Shown piece after piece: positions 18,786 to 28,474 of a DNA stretch of 64,000 bases; the stretch's first letter is position 1; each line of letters starts with the position of its first letter. This stretch comes from Alkalibacter rhizosphaerae. GTDB taxonomy: Bacteria > Bacillota > Clostridia > Eubacteriales > Alkalibacteraceae. The position numbers and the translations under genes are program-made. The notes under the pieces were generated by a model, which made no database searches, was not told where the DNA came from, and saw only the letters and a program-made list of their open reading frames with translations. The stretch spans positions 682,001 through 746,000 of the forward strand of contig NZ_CP071444.1 of NCBI RefSeq assembly GCF_017352215.1. The letters run 5' to 3'.

Positions 18786-20015
18786 TCACTCCAGGGAAAA
18801 CTTTGGTACTTGGCCAAGGAGATATTCTTCCGCTTCCCTGGACCAAACTCCTCTGGTGTTTTTTAAGATCCTTCCCAACTGGCTGTTTTCATCCAATGCA
18901 GTGATGTCTGTATACTTCAGATCCTGATGGGTGTACACCAGTTTTTTGCCGCCGCCTAGTTCGGGAAGGTCCTTGGTGACCTGTGCTGCATCTTTCAGTC
19001 CCAATATATGGGTGACGATTTTAGCCACTTCCACCTTTTTTTCTTCGATCAGGAAAATGGCCTTTCTCATGTCCAGGGTATCGCCTCCGCTGGTCCCTAC
19101 ATAGTGATGGGAGTTGTAATGGATGTCATATACGTTGATCGATGCATACAAATCCCTGTCTGATGGTCCTGCAAAGAAATTGAGACACCCATCCACATTC
19201 AAAAGTTTCGAACCCAGCGTCACCAGGAAAGGAACCGGAGCAAATACGAAAATATCGTCATACCCTTTCCCGCCTGTCAGGGATCGGAGTTCTTCTTCGG
19301 GATCCTCCATGTCCCCTGTATAAACAAACAACAGTTCCACGTCACTGGATGAATATAATTCCCGTGCTCTTTGCAGCTTCTTTTCGTCGATATCGGTGAC
19401 AACCACTCTTTTGGGCTTACGATCTCCGTGAATGGCCAGGTCCACCCCCAACAGTCCCATGGGGCCGGTAGCGCCCATCAAGAGAAGGTCGCCTCCTTCC
19501 AGGATCCCCGTTTCGTGTTCATTGGCTCGAACTCCCAAATGGAAATTTGCATCAAATGCAGCGATCAAGCAGGACAAGGGTTCCACCAATGCACCTTCAA
19601 AGTAAGTGTCTCCTTTATAGGGCAGCAAACAGTCCTTTTCCATGACTTCATTGGGTATGATCACATAGGTGGCGTCTCCTCCCACGTGTTCGTAGGAATA
19701 TCCCGGCGTCTCCAATTGATCGGGCATGTTCACCTGCATGACAAATTTTCCGCCTGGATGATATTGTTCTTTCCATTTGGCTCCCACCTCCAGGATCTCT
19801 CCACACATTTCATGGCCAATGATACTGGGGTGTTTCGATAGATCTTTTGTCACTCTTTTATGATGGTTGCCTTGACCGGTCAATTTCGTAGTGGACATGC
19901 AGATGCTGTCCACCACCACCTTGGCCAGGATCTCATCCTCTTTCATGACGGGCAACTCCCAGCTTTCCAGTTTCAGATCTCCAACGCCGTGGATCCGTAC
20001 ACCTGTTGTCTTCAT
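18786..20015 (-). CDS. Medium-chain Zn-type dehydrogenase, L-sorbose-1-phosphate reductase (SorE)-like
   Basis: A 409-residue medium-chain dehydrogenase/reductase resembling SorE over its length: DLKLESWELPVMKEDEILAKVV (in parts), HPSIIGHEMCG, PGYSYEHVGGDATYVIIPNEVMEKDCLLPY and YFEGALVEPLSC. GATGPMGLLGV is the nucleotide-binding loop. It probably interconverts a sugar or polyol phosphate with its keto form. A divergent DeoR-family regulator starts 167 bp away, the usual arrangement for sugar-phosphate-responsive genes. No PTS or kinase gene is present beside it, so the substrate is open. Confidence 0.85.
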   Translation of the reverse strand: MKTTGVRIHGVGDLKLESWELPVMKEDEILAKVVVDSICMSTTKLTGQGNHHKRVTKDLSKHPSIIGHEMCGEILEVGAKWKEQYHPGGKFVMQVNMPDQLETPGYSYEHVGGDATYVIIPNEVMEKDCLLPYKGDTYFEGALVEPLSCLIAAFDANFHLGVRANEHETGILEGGDLLLMGATGPMGLLGVDLAIHGDRKPKRVVVTDIDEKKLQRARELYSSSDVELLFVYTGDMEDPEEELRSLTGGKGYDDIFVFAPVPFLVTLGSKLLNVDGCLNFFAGPSDRDLYASINVYDIHYNSHHYVGTSGGDTLDMRKAIFLIEEKKVEVAKIVTHILGLKDAAQVTKDLPELGGGKKLVYTHQDLKYTDITALDENSQLGRILKNTRGVWSREAEEYLLGQVPKFSLE

Positions 20016-20182
20016 AGTAAATCGCCTCCTGTTTTACTCTTGTTGACAAATAGACAAATTTTGTCCATTACATCTTCTTTCCTTCCCTTTTCGTTTCCAT
20101 TCTATCCCTTTCTATTGACTTTGCAAATATTTGGCGTTAGAATTGATTATTAATCATTTTCAATCACTACCAGGAGGTTTTT

Positions 20183-20944
20183 ATGATTGCTTTTGATCGA
20201 AAACAACAGATTTTGGAACTGCTTCAAAAGAAAAAGACGCTAAAAGTGGATGTTCTTGCAAGGCTATTGCATTCCAGTCCCGCTACCATTCGAAGGGATC
20301 TTCAACAACTGTCCGAGGAAGGTCTGATCCGGCGGGTCCGGGGTGGAGCATCCTACAAGGAAGACAGGGCCACCGATTTTCCCCTTGATTTTCGAAAAGT
20401 CCACGAAGGCGAAAAAAAAAGGAAGATCGCAGAGTTGGCGGCAGATTTTTTACAGAATGACCAGCTCCTATTCATGGATTCCAGCACTACGGTCATGGCC
20501 ATGATCCCATACTTTAAAGGATATCGCGGAATCCACGTATTGACCAACGGCTTGCTCGCCGCCCATCTGCTTTCCCAAAACACCAATGTTCACGTGACCA
20601 TTGTGGGTGGTCATGTCCATGACAAAAGCTCTTCCGTCAATGGATATACTGCAGCAGCATTCATTTCCAATTATCGTGCTGACGTGGCATTCCTATCCGG
20701 AAAATCCCTGAATTCAGATGGTGCCATGGAGATCACGGAGGAGGAAGCTGCGGTACGGCGTTCTTTTATAAAACAGGCAAAAGAAAAGGTGCTGTTGATC
20801 GACAGCACCAAATTTGACATTTCCTGTTTTTTTCAAAGCATTAAAATGAATGAACTGGACTACATCCTCACCGACAAGCAATTGCCGGAATCCATAGGAA
20901 ACAGCGCAGAGATCCATGGTGTGGAATCCATTTCTTTTGAATGA
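20183..20944 (+). CDS. DeoR/GlpR-family transcriptional regulator
   Basis: A 253-residue repressor. The N-terminal helix-turn-helix (VDVLARLLHSSPATIRRDL, about residues 20-38, then RRVRGGA) is typical of DeoR. The C-terminal DeoRC sensor domain has FMDSSTTVMAM and the closing LLIDSTKF motif that contacts phosphosugars. CAGGAGGTTTTT precedes the ATG. It is divergent from the SorE-like dehydrogenase, its likely target. Confidence 0.93.
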   Translation: MIAFDRKQQILELLQKKKTLKVDVLARLLHSSPATIRRDLQQLSEEGLIRRVRGGASYKEDRATDFPLDFRKVHEGEKKRKIAELAADFLQNDQLLFMDSSTTVMAMIPYFKGYRGIHVLTNGLLAAHLLSQNTNVHVTIVGGHVHDKSSSVNGYTAAAFISNYRADVAFLSGKSLNSDGAMEITEEEAAVRRSFIKQAKEKVLLIDSTKFDISCFFQSIKMNELDYILTDKQLPESIGNSAEIHGVESISFE

Positions 20945-20974
20945 GGGTCCCGTTCCAAATGGGTCGTCAACAAA

Positions 20975-21220
20975 TCACTTCGTCAGTGCGTTGACAATGG
21001 TCAACAGGATCATTGCACCAACTACGGCAACAAACATGCTCCAAATGTTGAATCCGGTAACACCGGCAAAACCCAGTTGTTCAAACAAAAATCCACCGAC
21101 ATTTGCACCGATGATGCCAACGATGATGTTGCGAAGCAAGCCACCTTTTCGATCTTTTCTCAAAAGTGTGGTGATCCAGCCTGCCAATCCACCAAAAATG
21201 ATCCAACCAATAAAACCCAT
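20975..21220 (-). CDS. GlsB/YeaQ/YmgE-family stress membrane protein
   Basis: An 81-residue protein with three hydrophobic segments. GWIIFGGLAGWITTLLRK and NIIVGIIGANVGG are the glycine-rich repeats of the transglycosylase-associated family, small inner-membrane proteins linked to general stress. GGAGGAGTTTTT precedes the ATG. It lies directly downstream of another small membrane protein gene and converges with the DeoR gene. Confidence 0.9.
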   Translation of the reverse strand: MGFIGWIIFGGLAGWITTLLRKDRKGGLLRNIIVGIIGANVGGFLFEQLGFAGVTGFNIWSMFVAVVGAMILLTIVNALTK

Positions 21221-21233
21221 AAAAACTCCTCCT

Positions 21234-21347
21234 TTACATACTTAATACGTACAATAACCCAAAAAATGCGAAGATGCCGATCATGACCAAGACGATCCGA
21301 ATCGCAAATGCTTTACGAAAGTTATTTCCACTGTTGTTTATGACCAT
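21234..21347 (-). CDS. Small single-pass membrane protein (37 aa)
   Basis: The frame encodes a polar, basic N-terminus (about 15 residues) and one membrane helix (IVLVMIGIFAFFGLLYVL). GGAGGTG precedes the ATG but only two or three bases away, so an ATG three codons upstream is possible. It ends 13 bp before the GlsB-like gene, suggesting cotranscription. No family recognised. Confidence 0.5.
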   Translation of the reverse strand: MVINNSGNNFRKAFAIRIVLVMIGIFAFFGLLYVLSM

Positions 21348-21488
21348 CACCTCCATCCCTATTGACTTTCTCTCCATCATTCTAATACAAAGGACCCTGA
21401 TCCCACAAGGAAAGAATACTCCTTTATGGCGAACATATGTTTGCTTTTTGCTTCCCGCCATGATATATTTATGAGGGAGGTGTATCCA

Positions 21489-22724
21489 TTGAAAGAGGAT
21501 CTTTATGAACGGCTCATGGTCTTGGCGGATAGCGCAAAATATGATGTTTCCTGTTCCTCCAGCGGTGTTGACCGAAAAAGCAACAAGCAGGGGTTGGGAA
21601 GTGCCAAATCCTATGGCATCTGTCATACTTGGGCAGCAGACGGTCGCTGCATCTCCCTGATGAAAGTCTTGTTGACCAACAACTGCATCTACAATTGCGC
21701 CTACTGTGTCAACCGGGTCACCAATGATGTGGAAAGAGCCAGCTTGACCCCGGAGGAAACCGCACTTTTGACCATGGAATTCTATCGGAGAAATTATATT
21801 GAAGGTCTTTTTCTCAGCTCCGCCATTGAAAAAAACGCCGACGACACCATGGAAAAAATGTACCAGGTGTTACTTCTGCTTCGCAAGATCCATCATTTCA
21901 ACGGCTATATTCACATCAAAGTCATACCCGGGGCCCAGGATACCCTTGTGCAGCAATGCGGCATGTTGGCCGATCGTATGAGCGTCAACATGGAACTCCC
22001 CTCCAGAGAATCTCTATCTTTGCTGGCTCCACAAAAGGATCCGGAAAAAATTCTCCTTCCCATGAAGCAGATCCACCATCAAATCATCGACAACAAGGAT
22101 GCCAGAAAATACTTGAGGCACGCACCCAGCTTCGTGCCGGCCGGCCAATCCACCCAGGTGATCATTGGCGCCACTCCGGATACGGACCGGAGGATCCTCT
22201 CCGTCAGCGAACAACTCTACACCCGGTATCAATTAAAACGGGTCTATTACTCCGCCTACGTCCCGGTCAATGAAGGGCCTAATCTACCTTCACTTTGGAC
22301 CAAACCACCCATGCTCCGGGAGCATCGGCTGTACCAGGCTGACTGGCTGCTGCGGTATTATGGTTTCACCGTATCGGAACTCTTCTCCAAAAATACGGAA
22401 AACATGGATACGGAAATGGATCCAAAACTGGCCTGGGCATTGGCTCATCTGGATTCCTTCCCCGTGGAGATCAACACCGCCACCTATTCCACACTGATTC
22501 GAGTTCCCGGTATCGGTGACATTTCCGCCCGCAGGATCCTGAAAGAACGTAGGATCCGACCTTTGGATTTTGACGGCCTCAAAAGAACGGGTTGTGTATT
22601 AAAGAAAGCAAAACACTTTATATTGGCCAAGGGCAGGTACTACGGTGAAAAATTGGAATTCGATACCATCAAAAACAATCTGGTGGAACGTCCCTTGGTT
22701 CAGCAAATCAGCATTTGGGGGTGA
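21489..22724 (+). CDS. Radical SAM protein, putative DNA modification/repair (UDG-linked type)
   Basis: A 411-residue radical SAM enzyme. The cluster motif is CIYNCAYC (CxxxCxxC), and a helix-hairpin-helix DNA-binding motif (VPGIGDISARRIL) lies near the C-terminus. The leading AKYDVSCSSSG is typical of the family annotated as putative DNA modification/repair radical SAM protein. GGGAGGTG sits seven bases before a TTG at 21489, preferred over ATG codons upstream. The partner gene follows after 4 bp, a conserved pairing. Confidence 0.88.
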   Translation: MKEDLYERLMVLADSAKYDVSCSSSGVDRKSNKQGLGSAKSYGICHTWAADGRCISLMKVLLTNNCIYNCAYCVNRVTNDVERASLTPEETALLTMEFYRRNYIEGLFLSSAIEKNADDTMEKMYQVLLLLRKIHHFNGYIHIKVIPGAQDTLVQQCGMLADRMSVNMELPSRESLSLLAPQKDPEKILLPMKQIHHQIIDNKDARKYLRHAPSFVPAGQSTQVIIGATPDTDRRILSVSEQLYTRYQLKRVYYSAYVPVNEGPNLPSLWTKPPMLREHRLYQADWLLRYYGFTVSELFSKNTENMDTEMDPKLAWALAHLDSFPVEINTATYSTLIRVPGIGDISARRILKERRIRPLDFDGLKRTGCVLKKAKHFILAKGRYYGEKLEFDTIKNNLVERPLVQQISIWG

Positions 22725-22728
22725 GAAT

Positions 22729-23508
22729 TTGGCCGAATATCTTTACGATGGTACTTATGATGGATTTCTAACATGTCTCTATCGGCATTTTGCCCAGGAA
22801 CCCGCCACCAATATTGCCATTTCCAACGCATATCAACTGAGTTTTTCCAGCGTTCCCGTTCCTGTGGAAACCAGAAAAAAAGAGGCTTCCTACATGTACG
22901 AAATACTGATTCGCCATCTGGGTCAACAAAGCTCAAAAGACATCTATTACGGATTTCTATCTCAAGTACATGGTTGGGAAAAAGTGACTTTGTCATTCAT
23001 CGACCTGTGTTTCAAGGAAGGTTCCCGGTTCAAGGACGCCCATTCCCACGACCGGGTCTTCCCTTTCGATTCTCTTGTTCGCAAAGTCAAAATGGAAGTC
23101 CATCGGTATCAAGGGTTTGTCCGCTTCCGATCTTGGGGCGACTGCCTCTATGCCAAGATCCACCCCGATCATTTCATCCTGCCTGCCATCAAGAATCACT
23201 TTGCGGATCGGTATGCAAACGAAAAAATCATCATCCATGACGATAACCGGGATCTGGCCTTGATCGCTCAAGACGGCAAATCCATTTTGGTGCCATTTTC
23301 CGGAGACCTGCTGTCGGAGGAGGTTCCGGAAGATCCCTTCATCCATTTATGGCAGCAATACGTGAAGACCATCGCCATTGAATCCCGGATCAATCCAAAA
23401 CTCCAGCGACAATTTGTTCCTCTGAAATATCGGCAAGACCTGGTAGAAATGGATCCTCCTACAGATTTTCATCCTCCTTCAAGAGATCCAAAAAAATCGA
23501 GCCTATAA
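22729..23508 (+). CDS. DNA metabolism protein paired with the radical SAM gene (DUF4130-like)
   Basis: A 259-residue protein starting LAEYLYDGTYDGFLTCLYRHF, the hallmark of the family found next to, or fused with, the radical SAM/uracil-DNA-glycosylase-linked proteins. It includes HRYQGFVRFR and FADRYANEKIIIHDDNRDLALI. Its biochemical role is unknown. GGGGGTGA precedes the TTG at 22729, four bases after the upstream stop. Its 3' end overlaps the convergent HD-GYP gene by 50 bp. Confidence 0.85.
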   Translation: MAEYLYDGTYDGFLTCLYRHFAQEPATNIAISNAYQLSFSSVPVPVETRKKEASYMYEILIRHLGQQSSKDIYYGFLSQVHGWEKVTLSFIDLCFKEGSRFKDAHSHDRVFPFDSLVRKVKMEVHRYQGFVRFRSWGDCLYAKIHPDHFILPAIKNHFADRYANEKIIIHDDNRDLALIAQDGKSILVPFSGDLLSEEVPEDPFIHLWQQYVKTIAIESRINPKLQRQFVPLKYRQDLVEMDPPTDFHPPSRDPKKSSL

Positions 23509-25471
23509 AAGGATCAAACTGGGTGCCCAGGTTGCGTCGGATCTCCTGTGCCGCCTCTTCCCGGCTCATGGCTTTCCGGTAGATCCGGTCCTCTGTCATG
23601 GCGTCATAAGCGTCTGCCACGGAAAGGATCCTGGACAAGAGGGGGATCCCTTCCCCTGCCAATCCTCTGGGATAACCTCCCCCATCCCATCGTTCGTGGT
23701 GGGTCAATACATACTGGGCAATAGGCTCCAGATTGGAGGTGGACATGGTGATCCGAAATCCGATGTCGGGATGCTTCTTCATGTCCGTCCATTCTTCCAA
23801 TGTCAATCTCCCTGGTTTATTCAGGATCCTGCTGTCGATGGCGATCTTTCCTACATCGTGGAGCATGGAGAACAACTCCAGCTTGTCTTGTTCCATTTCA
23901 CTCAAGTTCAATCGTTCTCCGATCTTTCGGCAAACCATGGCCAGTCGTTTTGCATGTGATTCCGTTTCATGGCTTCTTTCTGCCAACGTCACCATCATGG
24001 TGGAGACCAGGTTGTTTCGACTGCTGTGGTGACTGAGCAATCGTTTGTTTTCTACGATGTCCTCTGCCGTCTTCAACACTTCATCCAAGGTCTGATCCGT
24101 GGTCGTCCTCGTACTCGAACCAATGGACAAATCCCAGTGGATCCCATCTTTCGTGTCTTCAAAAGGCAACACCAACGACTTGTCCGTCATCTCCCGTACC
24201 AACATCCCGGATCTATTTTCATCCACATGGGGGAGAAGCACCCAAAATTCGTCTCCGGAAACCCGGAAGATCCATTCCGTTTCAGAAAACACTTCTTTCA
24301 ACTGTCTTGCTGTTTCCTGTATGCAGCGGTCACCCACTTCTTTTCCAAATCCGCTGTTGATCAGTCGCAGACCATTGATATTGACAAGAACTACTGATAA
24401 AGGAATAACTGTTTCCCTGTCCATCTCCATCTTTTGATGATTGTAGGATCGACGATTGTACAATCCCGTCAGACTGTCGTGGGTATAAAGGTACTGGATC
24501 TGTTCTTCCTGAACTTTTTTGTCTGTGATATCTTGCACCGTTGTTACAGTATACAGAGGTTCTCCCCCAGCATCCCGGATCATGGCCACTGACAAATCCG
24601 CATACACGGTATGTCCATCTTTTGCAATATAACGTTTTTCCAGTGTGAACCGAGAAATTTCACCCAGAAACAGTTTTTGCAACACCTCTTCCGTTAACCC
24701 AAGGTCGTCGATATGGGTCAAATCTTCAAAGGTCATCACAGACAGTTCTTCTTTGGAATACCCCATTATTTCTATAAATCTTTTATTAGAATCCGTGATC
24801 TTTCCATGAAGGTCCGTGTTGCAAACCCCGATCCCGGCAGAGTGGAACATGGCACGATACTTTTCCTCCGATTTGATCAGATCCGACTGCATTTGGCGAT
24901 ATTTTTTTTGACGGAGCAACAGCATAGTCAACAGTGTGGAGACTGCCGGATAAATCAGCATGACCGGCAAGGCGATCTGACGGATCACCAGAAAATTTTG
25001 AGGAGAAGGAATAAAAAGCTGGCACAGAAGCATGACAACATGAACGACAAGACTCATGAAATACACGTTGACCCATACGTTTTTAGTTTTTTCAGGATCA
25101 AAGTTACGACGCCATATAAGGCCGACCATTCCGCTGGTGATGATGGTCAGCACTCCCGCGATCATTCCTGCACCTCCGGCAGACAATCGGATGATAGTGG
25201 CGACGGCCATGACGACAATGGAGGGGATCAATCCGAAAATGAGAGATGTTATGCTGATAATAATGGTCCTGGTATCGAAGACGACTCCGGTATAGAGAAC
25301 AAAAGGAGTGCTCATGACGGCAAAACAAATGACAGCAATAAAAAGGCTGCTGACACCCTGCCGCAAGCGTTGCTTCGAATCCGGTATCAGGTACGTGGCT
25401 TCGAACACGGCAAACAATCCCAGCAGCAACACGGCATTTCTGGTCAGTGTGATCCACATCACATCCATCAT
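23459..25471 (-). CDS. Membrane 5TM-PAS-GGDEF-HD-GYP cyclic-di-GMP protein
   Basis: A 670-residue signalling protein. The N-terminal 190 residues contain about five or six membrane helices of the 5TMR-LYT sensor type (VVFDTRTIIISITSLIFGLIPSIV, in parts). A PAS domain (about 205-320), a GGDEF domain whose motif reads SGDEF (about 404-408), and an HD-GYP domain follow, with HDVGK (about 537) and HHERWDGGGYP (about 590). The HD-GYP residues look intact, so c-di-GMP breakdown is likely; SGDEF may retain cyclase activity. Monocistronic, convergent with the DNA repair pair. Confidence 0.92.
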   Translation of the reverse strand: MMDVMWITLTRNAVLLLGLFAVFEATYLIPDSKQRLRQGVSSLFIAVICFAVMSTPFVLYTGVVFDTRTIIISITSLIFGLIPSIVVMAVATIIRLSAGGAGMIAGVLTIITSGMVGLIWRRNFDPEKTKNVWVNVYFMSLVVHVVMLLCQLFIPSPQNFLVIRQIALPVMLIYPAVSTLLTMLLLRQKKYRQMQSDLIKSEEKYRAMFHSAGIGVCNTDLHGKITDSNKRFIEIMGYSKEELSVMTFEDLTHIDDLGLTEEVLQKLFLGEISRFTLEKRYIAKDGHTVYADLSVAMIRDAGGEPLYTVTTVQDITDKKVQEEQIQYLYTHDSLTGLYNRRSYNHQKMEMDRETVIPLSVVLVNINGLRLINSGFGKEVGDRCIQETARQLKEVFSETEWIFRVSGDEFWVLLPHVDENRSGMLVREMTDKSLVLPFEDTKDGIHWDLSIGSSTRTTTDQTLDEVLKTAEDIVENKRLLSHHSSRNNLVSTMMVTLAERSHETESHAKRLAMVCRKIGERLNLSEMEQDKLELFSMLHDVGKIAIDSRILNKPGRLTLEEWTDMKKHPDIGFRITMSTSNLEPIAQYVLTHHERWDGGGYPRGLAGEGIPLLSRILSVADAYDAMTEDRIYRKAMSREEAAQEIRRNLGTQFDPFIGSIFLDLLKEDENL

Positions 25472-25520
25472 GGCGACCTCCTCGACTCTAGGAAAATTTC
25501 AACAAAATCTTTCTTCTAAA

Positions 25521-27395
25521 CTACCCCACCGTAACCCGGTCAAACATTTTGCTACCCTCCAAGAAAGTCCTGTGCCACAACATGAACATGAGCACCGTCC
25601 AAATGCGACGGCCAAAATCAATTTCGCCCTTGCGATGGGATTCCAACATCCGCTCCACTTCGGCTTTGATCAAATACTCGTCCGTCTGGCTTTCTCTGAT
25701 AAGGTCTTTTGCCCAATCGTGCATTTCGTCTCTCAACCAGTGGGAAATTGGTACCGGAAACCCCAACTTCTTTCTCATGGTCACGTGAGGAGGAAGAATA
25801 TCCTTGAATGCTTCCCTCAATGCATGTTTGGTGACCTTGCCATTCACCTTGTCCTCAGTCTTCAATGTTGCCGCTACTTTGAATACTTCCTTGTCTAGGA
25901 ACGGAACCCGCAATTCCAAAGAATTGGCCATGGACATTCGATCCGCTTTGTGGAGGATATCCCCTTTCAGCCAGGTATTGATGTCGATGTATTGCATCTT
26001 CGTGATTTTGTCGTAAGTCGCCGCTTCTTCATAAAAAACTTTTGTGATTGCTTCATTGTATAATTCTTCATCGAAATTTCGCAGGATCTTGCTCTTCACC
26101 TGCTGCGAGAATATGTTGGCATTTCCCACATATCGCCTCTCCATGGGAGTAGTCCCCCGGTACAAAAAGCTTTTCCCCCGAAGCCCCTCCGGCAACTTAT
26201 GGGAAAGCTGATTAAGAGCGCCTTTTGTCCATTCCGGAATCTTGTCGAATATGCGCAGGGAATTTGGCTCCCTGTAAATGTTGTAGCCACCAAAAAACTC
26301 GTCGGATCCCTCTCCGGAGAGGACGACTTTCACATGCTTTTTTGCTTCTCTGGACACGAAATACAAGGGGATGGCCGCCGGATCCGCCAACGGTTCATCC
26401 ATGTGCCAGACGATGCGGGGCAACTCCTTCATAAATTCTTCGGAAGTGATCACCTTGGTATAATGATCTACCTTTAAAAACTCCGCCGTTTCCCTGGCCA
26501 GGGAGATCTCGCTGAATCCCTTGTGCTCGAATCCTACACTGAAGGCTTTCACACCGGGGTGAACGGCTTTCGCCAAAGCAACAATGATGGTGGAGTCGAT
26601 GCCGCCGGACAAAAAGCATCCCACAGGTACATCACTTCTCATATGGATCCCTACAGAGTCTTCCATGACACGTCGAATATTTTTCACCTTCTCGGAAAAC
26701 GATTCCATAGTTGGTGCAAATTCGGGTCTCCAATAAGATTTCATCCTGGCGGGTGCACCAGCTTTTTTTAACAGAGTACATCCTGCATCCAGGATATGCA
26801 CCCCCTGTAACATGGTTTTTGGTTCAGGGACATATTGAAATGTAAGATAATGCTGCAAGGAATCCTGATCCAATTCCCACTTGGTATCCAAACACTCCAA
26901 CAGGCTCTTTTTTTCGGAGCCGAATATCAATGTTTCCAAGGATTGCACGTAATAGAACGGTTTGATCCCGAAGGGATCTCGGGCACAGAAGAGAACTTCC
27001 TCCTGTTGATCCCAGATGGCAAATGCGAACATACCCCGCAAGCGGGTCACAGCACCTTCCCCGTATCGATGATAAAGAGCCAATACCACCTCCGTGTCGG
27101 AATGGGTGGAAAAACGGTATCCTTCTTCCGCCAATTCTTCTCGCAGTTCGATATAATTGTAGATCTCTCCATTCAAAACGATCTGGAATCGTCCGTTGTC
27201 ATAAGACAGCGGCTGGCTGCCTTTTTCCAGGTCAATGATGCTCAAACGTTTAAATCCAAGACACAAGCGACTTCCACAAAAATAGCCTTCATCATCCGGA
27301 CCTCTGGACTCGAGGATTTGGTTCATTCTTTTGATTTGCTCCATATCTCCACGATCAATGCCTGCGTCCTTCCACATTCCTACAAACCCGCACAT
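25521..27395 (-). CDS. asnB: Asparagine synthase (glutamine-hydrolysing)
   Basis: Makes asparagine from aspartate, glutamine and ATP. The N-terminal class II glutaminase domain begins MCGFVG with the nucleophilic Cys2; RGPDDEG and VLNGEIYNY follow. The synthetase domain has the PP-loop SGGIDST (about 262-268) and SGEGSDEFFGGY. 624 aa is normal. AAAGGAGCG precedes the ATG. It is transcribed alone, with a 184-bp AT-rich gap upstream. Confidence 0.95.
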   Translation of the reverse strand: MCGFVGMWKDAGIDRGDMEQIKRMNQILESRGPDDEGYFCGSRLCLGFKRLSIIDLEKGSQPLSYDNGRFQIVLNGEIYNYIELREELAEEGYRFSTHSDTEVVLALYHRYGEGAVTRLRGMFAFAIWDQQEEVLFCARDPFGIKPFYYVQSLETLIFGSEKKSLLECLDTKWELDQDSLQHYLTFQYVPEPKTMLQGVHILDAGCTLLKKAGAPARMKSYWRPEFAPTMESFSEKVKNIRRVMEDSVGIHMRSDVPVGCFLSGGIDSTIIVALAKAVHPGVKAFSVGFEHKGFSEISLARETAEFLKVDHYTKVITSEEFMKELPRIVWHMDEPLADPAAIPLYFVSREAKKHVKVVLSGEGSDEFFGGYNIYREPNSLRIFDKIPEWTKGALNQLSHKLPEGLRGKSFLYRGTTPMERRYVGNANIFSQQVKSKILRNFDEELYNEAITKVFYEEAATYDKITKMQYIDINTWLKGDILHKADRMSMANSLELRVPFLDKEVFKVAATLKTEDKVNGKVTKHALREAFKDILPPHVTMRKKLGFPVPISHWLRDEMHDWAKDLIRESQTDEYLIKAEVERMLESHRKGEIDFGRRIWTVLMFMLWHRTFLEGSKMFDRVTVG

Positions 27396-27579
27396 TTAAA
27401 ACGCTCCTTTGCCTCCGTCTATTGTTGATGCAAAATGATTCAGCTTGTGCGTATATTTTTTTCATATTGTTTTCAAAAAATACTAAATACTTAGTTTTCC
27501 TATATACTTACGCACAGGGAGCATTATATCAAAAGGTTATAGAATATTTTCTGCCGGACGGTAAATTTTTAGTAACGAG

Positions 27580-28092
27580 TCACATGGTGAGTGCCTCAAT
27601 GATTTGGTTCACCACCTGGCCTTTATGCAGGCCCCGTTGGAAAGCGATCCGCATTTCCTTTTGTTCCTTTTCATCTTGTTTTTTTTCTTGTTCCTTCAAA
27701 AAATCAGGAGTTTCATAAAATATGATCTTCCAATCATCTTCCTGCAACCATATCACCATGGGAATGCGGGCCTCTTCTTCCAGTTCCTTCATCAGATCTT
27801 CATATTTCTCCTGCAAGGCCAAACCCATTTTCAAACCGGGGCTATGTTTTTCCATGTTGTGAAGGGTGGCAGTCACGATCCTGCAATCCGGGCATTGAGG
27901 ATCACAGAATACCAGGAGTCTGGCATTTAAGGATGCAGAACGGATCCGCTTTTGTTCCTCATCGTTCATTTCCATCTTTTGCAGGTAGTGAAGATGCTTG
28001 TCCCGATCTTCGCCTTCAGACAGGTCTACGTATTCTTCGTAAGTGATGGCATCTTCAAAAATCTCCATCAATTGCTTCGTCATATTTGTCAT
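27580..28092 (-). CDS. Thioredoxin-family protein (CPDC)
   Basis: A 170-residue cytoplasmic protein with a thioredoxin-like core: LLVFCDPQCPDCRIV holds the CPDC redox motif, and ARIPMVIWLQ gives the expected cis-proline strand. The N-terminal 55 residues are helical and acidic; the C-terminus is rich in Glu and Lys. Similar proteins are annotated as thioredoxin family in Clostridia. GGAGGAGGATAAAAA precedes the ATG. Confidence 0.75.
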   Translation of the reverse strand: MTNMTKQLMEIFEDAITYEEYVDLSEGEDRDKHLHYLQKMEMNDEEQKRIRSASLNARLLVFCDPQCPDCRIVTATLHNMEKHSPGLKMGLALQEKYEDLMKELEEEARIPMVIWLQEDDWKIIFYETPDFLKEQEKKQDEKEQKEMRIAFQRGLHKGQVVNQIIEALTM

Positions 28093-28144
28093 TTTTTATC
28101 CTCCTCCAATTTGCATATATATTATTTCATACCCAAAATCCTCA

Positions 28145-28173
28145 TTGACAAAAGAACCCTTTTCCCATATAAT
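28145..28173 (+). promoter_or_regulatory. Perfect consensus sigma-A promoter of the orphan cobalamin riboswitch
   Basis: TTGACA (28145-28150), a 17-bp spacer and TATAAT (28168-28173) match the consensus exactly. Transcription should begin near 28180, just before the riboswitch. Confidence 0.85.
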
Positions 28174-28194
28174 CAGTTTAAATTACATAGTGTG

Positions 28195-28350
28195 TTCTTT
28201 GGTTCGATCAGGCGATCGATGAAAAGGGAAGCCGGGTGTAAATCCCGCACGGTCCCGCCGCTGTAACAGAAGAGTTGCGATCCACATGCCACCATTCGTT
28301 GGGAAGGCGGTCGCAATGACGACGCTGGAGTCAGAAGACCTGCCAAAGAA
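28195..28350 (+). ncRNA. Cobalamin (B12) riboswitch
   Basis: The P1 stem pairs TTCTTTGG (28195-28202) with CCAAAGAA (28343-28350). The conserved core is present in order: AAAAGGGAAGCCGGGTG, AAATCCCGC, GGTCCCGCCGCTGTAA, GGGAAGGCGG, and GGAGTCAGAAGACCTGCC. It senses adenosyl- or methylcobalamin and should control the terminator that follows. No B12 transport or synthesis gene lies downstream. Confidence 0.95.
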
Positions 28351-28361
28351 AGATGTTTTTG

Positions 28362-28436
28362 TTCTACGAGAGATGGAACGGACACGCAATCGAAATGATT
28401 TCGGGTCGTCTTCTCTTTGTAGAAGGCGATTTTTGT
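28362..28436 (+). terminator. Riboswitch expression platform: antiterminator and terminator
   Basis: The terminator stem is TCGTCTTCT (28406-28414) with AGAAGGCGA (28421-28429), followed by TTTTT. The segment 28362-28373 (TTCTACGAGAGA) can instead pair with 28412-28424 with one bulge, which would break the terminator. The two folds are mutually exclusive, as expected of a transcriptional riboswitch. Confidence 0.7.
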
Positions 28437-28474
28437 TTGACATTTACTTCCTCAAAGTAATGCAATAAAAGAAG

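Noticed and set aside
28286-28468. 60-codon frame within the cobalamin riboswitch region
   Set aside because: The bases are fully explained by riboswitch core and terminator structure.
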